This document shows, piece by piece, positions 22,635 through 29,476 of a DNA stretch of 37,587 nucleotides. Within the stretch, counting starts at the first letter, position 1; every line of letters begins with the position of its first letter. The stretch is from contig VBAT01000010.1 in NCBI GenBank assembly GCA_005884665.1, forward strand, positions 173,088 to 210,674. The letters are read 5' to 3'. The DNA comes from Bacteroidota bacterium (GTDB lineage Bacteria > Bacteroidota > Bacteroidia > Chitinophagales > Chitinophagaceae). The notes beneath the pieces are model-generated. The model saw only the letters and a program-made list of their open reading frames with translations, made no database searches and was not told where the DNA came from. A program made the translations under genes and the position numbers.

Positions 22635-23024
22635 CTAAAAAACGACTCGCTTTATTTGAAGTCCCTTCCTTGCGAAATTAAGAATCAGCCCCACCTGGCA
22701 GTTTGAACATTTCAGGTAGTTTATGATCTGCGCCATATCCTCTGCTGCAATACCTTCCTTGGCTTTTACTTCCAGTATGACCGAATCAAATAAAACAAAA
22801 TCCGCCCAGAACCTATGTTTCAATATCGAATCTTTGTAATGAACTGGGTATTCTCTTTCCCGTTCAAACAAATATTTGTTTCTGTTGAATTCATATTCCA
22901 GAGCATCTTTATAAACTATTTCGAGAAATCCAAATCCCAAATGATTATACACCTCGAATCCCAGGTTAATAATTTCTTCCGTTTCTTCCTTTGAAGGAAA
23001 ATAGTCGGATTTGATTTCTGTCAC
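22635..23024 (-). CDS. GxxExxY protein
   Basis: 129 residues. The name-giving motif is GFLEIVY (G-x-x-E-x-x-Y) in the context INLGFEVYNHLGFGFLEIVYKDALEYEF. It is followed by the nuclease-like block F-W-A-D-F-V-L-F-D-S-V-I-L-E-V-K-A, where the Asp and ExK recall PD-(D/E)xK folds, then IINYLKCSNCQVGLILNFARKGL. Proteins of this family are small, found widely in Bacteroidota and other phyla, and have no established function. It sits on the same strand as the fucose operon but inside the repeat-bounded element, so it looks like cargo and not a pathway gene. Confidence 0.88.
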   Translation of the reverse strand: MTEIKSDYFPSKEETEEIINLGFEVYNHLGFGFLEIVYKDALEYEFNRNKYLFEREREYPVHYKDSILKHRFWADFVLFDSVILEVKAKEGIAAEDMAQIINYLKCSNCQVGLILNFARKGLQIKRVVF

Positions 23025-23089
23025 GGCTTTAGTTTTAGGATTCAGGAAAGTTAAAAAGATCCGTGAATCCGTGGCTGTGAAAAAGCCCC

Positions 23090-23914
23090 CTAAATCCTGT
23101 AGAAATCCACAGCATTTTCGCCAAAAATCTTCGCCCTTTCATCCTCGCTGAAATTCTCCATATATTTTTCCAACAGGCTCTTCCATTGTACATACATTCC
23201 GGATAATAACATCACCGGCCAGTCGCTGCCATACATTAACCTGTCGGTGCCGAATGCTTCAAATACAGTATCAAGGTAGGGATAAAATTCATTGGGGCTC
23301 CATTGCTTCCACTTCGCTTCTGTAAATAGGCCGGATAGCTTGCAATGTACATTGGGATGCTTTGCCATTTCCTGCATTAACGATTTCCACTCTTCCATTT
23401 TTTTATTGGCGATATCTGGTTTCGCACAATGATCAATGACAAATGCCTGCTTCGGGAATTTTGACACAAACTCCAATGCCGGTTTTAGTTGATGATGATA
23501 AATCAAAATATCATACGTGTAATCAAAACTTTTAAGTGCGGTAATACCGCGCTGGAAATCTTTTCCGAGTAAAAAATCAATTGGCTCGCCCTGTACAATA
23601 TGCCTCCATCCTTTGACAATCGGGAACTGTGAAAAATATTGCAGGCGTTCTTCTATATTTTCATTTTGCAGGTCAACCCAGCCCACGACTCCTTTAATGA
23701 TATCGTGTGTCTTTGACAATTCGATCAAAAAAAGTGTTTCGACCTCAGCCCGGTCAGCCTGGACTGCCACGCAACCATCGATCTCATTCCTTTTTAGTGT
23801 CAGGGCTATTGTCTGCGGCAGGTAGTCTTCCTGTAACGGTTTCATCTTGTCCGTTATCCAGGCATCGCGCTGCTTGTTATATTTCCAGAAATGAACATGT
23901 GTGTCAACCTGCAT
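23090..23914 (-). CDS. L-fucono-1,5-lactonase-like amidohydrolase (amidohydrolase family 2)
   Basis: 274 residues from ATG 23914 (MQVDTHVHFW); an earlier in-frame ATG at 23971 would add 19 residues inside the preceding gene and lacks family support. The metal and active-site signatures are DTHVHFW at 4-10, YHHQLKPALEF, FVIDHCAKPDI and DRLMYGSDWPV, the pattern of the COG3618 lactonases. The characterised member from Burkholderia hydrolyses L-fucono-1,5-lactone to L-fuconate, the second step of oxidative L-fucose breakdown. The start overlaps the end of the FAH-family gene by 11 bp, indicating translational coupling. It is cytoplasmic. Confidence 0.82.
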   Translation of the reverse strand: MQVDTHVHFWKYNKQRDAWITDKMKPLQEDYLPQTIALTLKRNEIDGCVAVQADRAEVETLFLIELSKTHDIIKGVVGWVDLQNENIEERLQYFSQFPIVKGWRHIVQGEPIDFLLGKDFQRGITALKSFDYTYDILIYHHQLKPALEFVSKFPKQAFVIDHCAKPDIANKKMEEWKSLMQEMAKHPNVHCKLSGLFTEAKWKQWSPNEFYPYLDTVFEAFGTDRLMYGSDWPVMLLSGMYVQWKSLLEKYMENFSEDERAKIFGENAVDFYRI

Positions 23915-24758
23915 ACGCCACGCATTTTTGTTTGCTGCTACCGAGACCATCAATACCCAACTCCATTTCATCGCCGGCTTTAAGGTAAACTTGTGGATTC
24001 ATTCCTAATCCAACTCCCGCAGGTGTTCCGGTCGAGATGATATCGCCGGGCAATAGGGTCATGAACCGGCTGACATAGGAAACCAGGAATGGTATTTTGA
24101 AAATGAAATTCGATGTATTTCCATCTTGCATAATTTTTCCGTTGACTTTTAACCAAAGACGCAGATTGTCGACATTTTGTATTTCATCTCCCGTTACCAG
24201 CATGGGTCCAAGGGGTGCAAATGTATCACAGCCTTTTCCCTTGTCCCAGGTCCCGTTTCTTTCAAGTTGGAATTCTCTTTCACTGAGGTCATTGTGCAGG
24301 CAATAGCCAGCTATGTATTGCTGGGCTTTACTTTCTTCTACGTAACTGGCTTTTTTAGCGATCACCACAGCCAGTTCCACTTCCCAATCCGTTTTTTGCG
24401 ATCCCTTAGGTATGGTAACATTATCGAACGGTCCACATAAAGCCGTGGTTGATTTCATGAATATAACCGGTTCAGGTGGCAGGGTGGCGCCGGTTTCCTT
24501 TGCATGATCGGCATAGTTCAACCCGATGCAAACGATCTTCGATGGTCTTGCTACGGGTGACGCGATCCTTGATCCTTCCGGAATTTTTTTAAGATTTTTT
24601 TTATTGGAATCAATGTATTGTTGTAATCTCTGCAAACCGTTTGATTGAAAAAAATTTTCGTTGTAATCTTCTCCAAAAGCCGACACATCATAATAGCCAT
24701 CATCAAGGGCAATACCCGGCTTTTCTTTACTCAATTCTCCAAAACGGATCAGTTTCAT
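23904..24758 (-). CDS. FAH-family hydrolase, probable 2,4-diketo-3-deoxy-L-fuconate hydrolase
   Basis: 284 residues. IVCIGLNYADHAKETG at 75-90 and the metal ligands Glu126, Glu128 (DWEVELAVVI) and Asp157 (CLHNDLSERE) define the fumarylacetoacetate-hydrolase fold. KGKGCDTFAPLGP and GDIISTGTPAGVGLG are the substrate-loop and C-terminal signatures. In the oxidative fucose route this enzyme splits 2,4-diketo-3-deoxy-L-fuconate to pyruvate and L-lactate, and the neighbours (fuconolactonase, SDRs, fucosidase, FucP) support that reading. The gene overlaps the lactonase gene by 11 bp and follows the unknown lipoprotein by 18 bp. Homologues acting on other acylpyruvates are the main alternative. Confidence 0.82.
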   Translation of the reverse strand: MKLIRFGELSKEKPGIALDDGYYDVSAFGEDYNENFFQSNGLQRLQQYIDSNKKNLKKIPEGSRIASPVARPSKIVCIGLNYADHAKETGATLPPEPVIFMKSTTALCGPFDNVTIPKGSQKTDWEVELAVVIAKKASYVEESKAQQYIAGYCLHNDLSEREFQLERNGTWDKGKGCDTFAPLGPMLVTGDEIQNVDNLRLWLKVNGKIMQDGNTSNFIFKIPFLVSYVSRFMTLLPGDIISTGTPAGVGLGMNPQVYLKAGDEMELGIDGLGSSKQKCVAYAG

Positions 24759-24776
24759 GATTAAAATAGTTTTTTG

Positions 24777-25457
24777 TTATTTGTTTAAGTTGGTTCTGCC
24801 TTCTTCAACCGAGGCTGTATCACTGTAAAATTTGTATTTAATGATGCCATTGCCTTCTTTTAAGATCAGCGATTTATTCTTAAATAGATTTTCGTCTTCA
24901 AAATTGACGGATTCGTTTATCGGGAAATTAAACAGTTCTTTCCATTTTTTATCTTTTGACATCGTAAGGATATGATAACTGTTCATGTTTGAAAAATCTG
25001 TCCAATCAATGATATATCCCAGCTCGTCACCTTTCTCGTTGTTCAGATCACCGAGGTTTTCAAAACCAAAGATCCCGCTTTGCTGTGCTTCTTTTGTCAG
25101 GGTAAAAGTGTCGGCAAGATTAATGGTCGAGTAGATGCGGGCTTCGGGTTTATTGGCAATCGTGAGTTCCATATTTCTTTCGATATCGGTTGAATCCATC
25201 GTTTTATAAGTTTCCCTGCCTGTTAAGCTGCTTATATACGATTCATAAACGGTGTCGATTATTCCATCTCCATCAAAATCCCCCGATATTTTTAGCCGGT
25301 CCCCGGTATTTATTGGCCGGCCAGTAACAGTTCCTCGCCTGGTGGTTGAATCCACGGTACCATTATTGGTTTCTTTATTTGTCTCTTTTGAAATATTCCT
25401 GCAACTGCAAAGGATACATGTAACCAGTATTGATATAGTCACATTATTTTTCATCAT
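24777..25457 (-). CDS. Lipoprotein of unknown function inside the fucose cluster
   Basis: 226 residues with a lipobox (TCILCSC, Cys19) and a Thr/Asn-rich linker. KISGDFDGDGIIDTVYES contains a DxDGDGxxD calcium-binding loop like those of FG-GAP/VCBS repeats, and ENLGDLNNEKGDELGYIIDW looks like a second, degenerate loop. It resembles single-domain VCBS-like lipoproteins. It lies 64 bp after the fucosidase gene and 18 bp before the FAH hydrolase gene, in the same direction, so it is likely to be co-expressed although no step of the pathway needs it. I do not know the function. Confidence 0.7.
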   Translation of the reverse strand: MMKNNVTISILVTCILCSCRNISKETNKETNNGTVDSTTRRGTVTGRPINTGDRLKISGDFDGDGIIDTVYESYISSLTGRETYKTMDSTDIERNMELTIANKPEARIYSTINLADTFTLTKEAQQSGIFGFENLGDLNNEKGDELGYIIDWTDFSNMNSYHILTMSKDKKWKELFNFPINESVNFEDENLFKNKSLILKEGNGIIKYKFYSDTASVEEGRTNLNK

Positions 25458-25521
25458 TTAATGACGCGATTTGAAAATTCCAAGTTACCAGGGTCTTCTC
25501 ATTTTCAAATTAAGTTTATGT

Positions 25522-26841
25522 TTATTGCAATTGAACTATAGTATCAATATCGTCCCAGGTTATTCCCTCCGTATAGATAAAAACACCCTCTGGCTGTTGC
25601 TTGAATTTGAGTGTTCTTTTATCGTTTAGCAACACAGCGCTTGTTATCTTTTGCTGCACACCGGGAATAAAAATGTAATTTGACCCGGTTCTTTTCAATA
25701 GGTGCGCATAAATGAGTTTGTCTTTTACAGTGACCACACCCCATTCCTGTGGGGGAATGATGTTACCCCTGGTTCCATAGACAGTTTCGCCATATAGCTT
25801 CATCCATTTGCCCATAGCCCTCAGCGTGTCCTGGAATTCCATTTGTATCTTACCACTGGGCATGGGACCGACATTGAGCAAAAAGTTGGCATTGTGTGCC
25901 GCGGCATTTACAATGTAATGCACCAGTGTTCTGACAGATTTATAAGAGACGTCTGTAATATTATATCCCCAGGAGTTGTTCATAGTTTCGCAGGTCTCCA
26001 GCGGCAGTGCTGAAACCGAAGCGCCGCCAAACCCGGTTGTATTATTACCCGGGAGATCTTTTTCAAACATCTGGAAATCTTCGCCGGGCAGGGGAGTGAT
26101 ATGATGGTTATTTCCCACGAGGCATTTGGGCTGCAACTTATGAATAAGATCATACAGCTCTCTGAAATGCCAATCAACCCGCGGTTTTGGATTGTCATGA
26201 TTATCGTTGTCCAGCTGGTCCCAATAACCGTCAAACCAGATGCCCGCGATTTCGCCATAGTTAGTCAACAGCTCAGTCAACTGGTTTTTCATAAACTGTA
26301 TATAATCTTCCCATCTGCCATGAACGGTCCTGCCGGTGCCATGACCTGTATTACCTGTCCAGTAGGAATAATCGTCTCTTCTCCAGTCGAGCAATGAATA
26401 ATAAAAGAAAAGGCCGACTCCCTGTTTATGACATTCATCAGCAAGCATCTTCACAATGTCCTTGTGGTAAGGAGTATTCATGATGTTGAAATCGGAGAAT
26501 TTGGTATCCCACATACTGAAGCCATCATGATGACGTGTTATCAATGTAATGTACTTCATGCCGGCATTTTTCGCCATGCTTACCCATTCCGCCGCATTGA
26601 ATTCAATGGGATTGAAAAAATCTTTCAGGTTGGTATAATTCTTTACAGAAATATTTCTCACCTGCATCACCCATTCGCCTGAGCCGGGGATGCTGAACGG
26701 CCCCCAATGAATAAATAAGCCAAACTTTGCATTGCCAAACCATTCCCTTGCTTTCAGGTTATCGGGACTGGGTGTATAATTCTGGGCAAACACCTGCAGG
26801 GCAAACAACAGGCAGGATAGTACAACAGTTATTTTTTTCAT
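25522..26841 (-). CDS. Periplasmic alpha-L-fucosidase (GH29)
   Basis: 439 residues with a signal peptide (MKKITVVLSCLLFALQVFAQ). The GH29 signatures are FGLFIHWGPFS at 40-50, ITRHHDGFSMWDTKFSDFN at 101-119 and GEIAGIWFDGYWDQ at 197-209, where Asp204 is the expected nucleophile. GNNHHITPLPGEDFQ and LLNVGPMPSGKIQ follow. The enzyme releases L-fucose from glycoconjugates outside the cytoplasm and so feeds the transporter and oxidative enzymes encoded around it. A C-terminal beta-sandwich (about 360-439) is present as in most of the family. It starts 9 bp after the SDR gene. Confidence 0.93.
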   Translation of the reverse strand: MKKITVVLSCLLFALQVFAQNYTPSPDNLKAREWFGNAKFGLFIHWGPFSIPGSGEWVMQVRNISVKNYTNLKDFFNPIEFNAAEWVSMAKNAGMKYITLITRHHDGFSMWDTKFSDFNIMNTPYHKDIVKMLADECHKQGVGLFFYYSLLDWRRDDYSYWTGNTGHGTGRTVHGRWEDYIQFMKNQLTELLTNYGEIAGIWFDGYWDQLDNDNHDNPKPRVDWHFRELYDLIHKLQPKCLVGNNHHITPLPGEDFQMFEKDLPGNNTTGFGGASVSALPLETCETMNNSWGYNITDVSYKSVRTLVHYIVNAAAHNANFLLNVGPMPSGKIQMEFQDTLRAMGKWMKLYGETVYGTRGNIIPPQEWGVVTVKDKLIYAHLLKRTGSNYIFIPGVQQKITSAVLLNDKRTLKFKQQPEGVFIYTEGITWDDIDTIVQLQ

Positions 26842-26850
26842 ATCGCTGAG

Positions 26851-27615
26851 TTAGGTATTCAATTTTATAAATCCGCCATCGATTGGATAGTCGCAGCCAG
26901 TGATAAAGGAAGCTTCATCTGAGCAGAGATACAAAATGCAATAGGCCACCTCTTCGGTAGTTCCCATCCTGCCAATAGGCTGCGTTTTCGCCAGTGCATC
27001 AAACATTTCTTTTTCTTTACCCGGGTAATTTTTTTTCAGGAAATCGTCAACGAATGGTGTATGGACCCGTGCAGGTGAAACACAATTGCAGCGGATATTG
27101 TCCCTGAGATAATCCTTGGCCACCGATAAAGTCATAGAATAAACGGCCCCTTTGCTCATTGAATAAGCAAAACGGTCGGCGATACCGGTCTGCGCCGCAA
27201 CAGAGCAAACATTCAGGATCACTCCTTTTTTATTTGCTTTCATCAACGGTATCGCTTCATGCAGGCAATTATATACTCCTTTTACATTGACACGGAAGAT
27301 GCGGTCAAAATCATTTTCAGCCGTCGAATCAGCTTTACCGATATGTGATATACCAGCGCTATTTACCAGGATATCCAGCGATTCGATCTTTTTAAAGACA
27401 TCGGCTACCTGCCGCTGGTCGCTTACATCACAAATATGAGCAATCACTTTGCCTTCGTTCTCCTCGATCTCTTTCATGGTCTGCTGCGCATTCTCTTCGC
27501 TTAGCTCGATAATATGAACCCAGGCTCCCTGTTTGGCGAAAAGAATGGAAGCAGCCTTACCGATCCCACTTCCGCCACCTGTGATGACAACTGTTTTATT
27601 GGTAAAATTTAGCAT
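26851..27615 (-). CDS. SDR, probable 2-keto-3-deoxy-L-fuconate dehydrogenase
   Basis: 254 residues from ATG 27615 (MLNFTNKTVVITGG); the upstream ATG at 27639 adds eight residues across a repeat and is less likely. The NAD(P) motif TGGGSGIG is at 12-19, NSAGI stands where NNAGI is usual, and the full catalytic set is Ser138, Tyr151, Lys155 (YSMSK). DGGF closes the fold. Among fucose-cluster SDRs this one suits the NAD-dependent oxidation of 2-keto-3-deoxy-L-fuconate to the 2,4-diketo acid, upstream of the FAH hydrolase. The gap to the fucosidase gene is 9 bp. The assignment between the two SDRs of the cluster rests on resemblance only. Confidence 0.75.
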   Translation of the reverse strand: MLNFTNKTVVITGGGSGIGKAASILFAKQGAWVHIIELSEENAQQTMKEIEENEGKVIAHICDVSDQRQVADVFKKIESLDILVNSAGISHIGKADSTAENDFDRIFRVNVKGVYNCLHEAIPLMKANKKGVILNVCSVAAQTGIADRFAYSMSKGAVYSMTLSVAKDYLRDNIRCNCVSPARVHTPFVDDFLKKNYPGKEKEMFDALAKTQPIGRMGTTEEVAYCILYLCSDEASFITGCDYPIDGGFIKLNT

Positions 27616-27678
27616 AAACCTATAAGCTTTTTGATCCACCCCTTTCTTAGGAAATTCAACCTAAACCTTATAGGTTTA
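27616..27678. repeat. Inverted repeat between the SDR and mutarotase genes
   Basis: aaacctataag (27616-27626) and cttataggttt (27667-27677) are exact 11-bp inverted copies around 40 bp. The right side is also a small hairpin itself, taaacct (27662-27668) with aggttta (27672-27678). It fills the 60-bp gap between the two genes and overlaps the end of the mutarotase gene by 3 bp. Confidence 0.45.
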
Positions 27679-28005
27679 AAGGCCAAATATCTTTTTCATC
27701 AGCACCCATTTTTCCCCCGCCTTTGCTCCCGGCAAAGCCTGCTGGTATTTCCACATCAGCTCTTCCCATTGCTGCACTTTTTCATTCGATGCGTCTGCCT
27801 TTGCTTTATTATCAAAATTAAAACTATCATCGGTTTCCATGATCATGAACAGGCGATTGCCGGTCCGGTAGATCTCCATTTGACTGATACCTGCATCCCG
27901 GATACTCTTTACTATTTCCGGCCATACTTTGCGATGATGCTCTTCGTATTCTGCGATTAAAGTGGCATTTTCTACCAGGTCAAGGGCAAGACAATAGCGT
28001 TTCAT
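27676..28005 (-). CDS. L-rhamnose/L-fucose mutarotase family protein
   Basis: 109 residues, the full length of the RhaM/COG3254 family. MKRYCLALDLVENATLIAEYEEHHRKVWPEI carries the catalytic-region His, and GISQMEIYRTGNRLFMIMET and the C-terminal W-V-L-M-K-K-I-F complete the ferredoxin-like dimer fold. Members interconvert sugar anomers. In this cluster, which has fucosidase, FucP and fuconolactonase genes but no rhamnose genes, it most likely supplies the L-fucose anomer used by the dehydrogenase. It is cytoplasmic. A candidate promoter lies about 120-150 bp upstream. Confidence 0.82.
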   Translation of the reverse strand: MKRYCLALDLVENATLIAEYEEHHRKVWPEIVKSIRDAGISQMEIYRTGNRLFMIMETDDSFNFDNKAKADASNEKVQQWEELMWKYQQALPGAKAGEKWVLMKKIFGL

Positions 28006-28021
28006 AATTTTTATATCGTGT

Positions 28022-28057
28022 TGCCACGGATGTATTGGTTTCCGTGAATCCGCGGCT
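28022..28057. repeat. Cargo-less miniature copy of the GxxExxY element ends
   Basis: tgccacggat (28022-28031) and tccgtgaatccgcggct (28041-28057) repeat, in inverted orientation, the end motifs found at 22135 and 23059. The second block matches the right end of that element at 16 of 17 positions. Only nine bases lie between them, so it is a hairpin without a gene, in the 195-bp gap between fucP and the mutarotase gene. Confidence 0.55.
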
Positions 28058-28127
28058 TTAAATTTATTTGGTTGCCTGCGATCTTACATACTTTGTAGGT
28101 CCTTCCTGCCTTTTCCGGCCTGGACAG

Positions 28128-28158
28128 TCAATATAATTTGACGGAAAATACCAACAAA
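28128..28158 (-). promoter_or_regulatory. Candidate Bacteroidota promoter for the mutarotase gene
   Basis: On the minus strand TTTG (28158-28155), a 19-bp spacer and TATATTGA (28135-28128) approximate the -33 TTTG and -7 TAnnTTTG elements. It lies in the 195-bp gap, the widest within this cluster apart from the insertion. The -7 box differs from consensus at two positions, so this is tentative. Confidence 0.25.
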
Positions 28159-28200
28159 GACGCCAAAGCAAGACAATAACGATGCAAGGTCATTTCATTT

Positions 28201-29460
28201 CTATTCTACGATCTCAACTGCTTTTTCGGCATGTTTATATCCTTTTAAGCCGAAAACCAGCACTACCACAAAACAAACCAAAGGCACTATATATCCGTTT
28301 TGAAACCTGTGCGTTCCATCTGCAATAGCCGCAAGCAAAGGAGGCAACGCCGCGCCACCAACGATTGACATAATGATCAGGCTTGACGCAGGTTTTGTAT
28401 CTACTCCAAGATCTTTTACACCTAACGCAAAAATGGTGGGAAACATAATTGACATAAAGAAAGCTATGCCAATTACCGCGTATAACGTAACAATCCCCGA
28501 ACCAAAAATCGTTACAAATGACAATAGGATGCAGCATACGGCATATATAGCAAGCAGGCGTTGTGGCTGGATAAATCGCATAAAAAATGTTCCTACAAAT
28601 CTTCCGATCATAAAAGCAAGACCCGCCGCGCTGGAATAATAGGCAGCTTCTGTTTCAGTAATGTGAGCTGCCTTCGTTGCATATAAGACCAGAAAGCTTA
28701 ATATACACACCTGCGCTCCTACATAAAAAAACTGTGCTATCACTGCCCAGGTAAGATGTTTGTGTCTGAAAGCATGAAGAAATCCTGCTGCACTGGTTTT
28801 CTCATCGTCTTTCTTATCGGGCAATTTTGTAAAAAAGAATATCGCAGCTACAAGCAATATCACTATTCCAAGAATAAGATAGGGAGGTTTCACCTTTGAT
28901 GTTTCCGATAATAAATAAGCGGCACGGTCATGGGCACTCAATGCGTTTAATGCTTCATCTTCCAATGGTTTTTGAGAAAGAATGAATTTACGGCCGGCAA
29001 GCGGTGCAAGAAACGCCGCAAGTCCATTGAATGATTGTGCGAAATTCAATCTTTGTGTTGAAGTTTCGGGAGAGCCGAGAATAGTAGCATAAGGATTGGC
29101 TGCCGTTTCAAGTATAGCAAGACCACAGGCAACGATAAACAAGGCGCCAAGAAAAAAAACATACTGCATTGTATTGGCCGCCGGTACAAACAAAAAGCAA
29201 CCCACCGCAAAAAAAGAAAGCCCGATTAGGATACCGGTTTTATAACCATATTTTTTCATGATGATCCCTGCAGGAATCGCCATCAGGAAGTAACCGAAAT
29301 AAACGGCGAAGTCAACCAACGATGCCTGAACAGTGGTCAATCTAAATGCCCTTCGTAAATGTGGTATAAGTATGGGGTTGAGATTATTGATAAAGCCCCA
29401 GAAGAAAAAAAGGCTTGTTACCAGTATGAATGGTAAAAGATATTTATTGGCTTTGCTCAT
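28201..29460 (-). CDS. fucP: FucP-type L-fucose:H+ symporter (MFS)
   Basis: 419 residues with 12 hydrophobic segments. SLFFFWGFINNLNPILIPHLRRAF at 17-39 and LVDFAVYFGYFLMAIPAGIIMKKYGYK, with Asp50, correspond to the proton-coupling Asp region of E. coli FucP. GLAILETAANPYATILG with Glu118 matches the second key acidic residue. It imports L-fucose (possibly related 6-deoxy or galacto sugars) through the inner membrane. It starts 16 bp after the SSS symporter gene, and the next genes act on fucose. Confidence 0.88.
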   Translation of the reverse strand: MSKANKYLLPFILVTSLFFFWGFINNLNPILIPHLRRAFRLTTVQASLVDFAVYFGYFLMAIPAGIIMKKYGYKTGILIGLSFFAVGCFLFVPAANTMQYVFFLGALFIVACGLAILETAANPYATILGSPETSTQRLNFAQSFNGLAAFLAPLAGRKFILSQKPLEDEALNALSAHDRAAYLLSETSKVKPPYLILGIVILLVAAIFFFTKLPDKKDDEKTSAAGFLHAFRHKHLTWAVIAQFFYVGAQVCILSFLVLYATKAAHITETEAAYYSSAAGLAFMIGRFVGTFFMRFIQPQRLLAIYAVCCILLSFVTIFGSGIVTLYAVIGIAFFMSIMFPTIFALGVKDLGVDTKPASSLIIMSIVGGAALPPLLAAIADGTHRFQNGYIVPLVCFVVVLVFGLKGYKHAEKAVEIVE

Positions 29461-29476
29461 ATTAGTTAAAGATCAT

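Larger units (their letters stand above)
22135..23076. mobile_element. Putative non-autonomous element with 18-bp inverted ends carrying a GxxExxY gene
   Basis: The ends are agccacggatacgcggat (22135-22152) and atccgtgaatccgtggct (23059-23076). The reverse complement of the first matches the second at 16 of 18 positions. Between them are a strong hairpin (22170-22208), a 43-bp tandem array whose units repeat the end motif (22231-22634), and the GxxExxY gene (22635-23024). It fills almost the whole 989-bp gap between the fuconolactonase and the fucose dehydrogenase-like gene; outside it only 34 and 13 bp remain. No transposase and no clear target-site duplication are seen (aaaaag lies near both ends but at unequal distance). 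Confidence 0.5.

Noticed and set aside
22101..23089. Insertion sequence with its own transposase
   Set aside because: No DDE, HUH or serine recombinase motif is found in the only gene inside; it is treated as a non-autonomous element.
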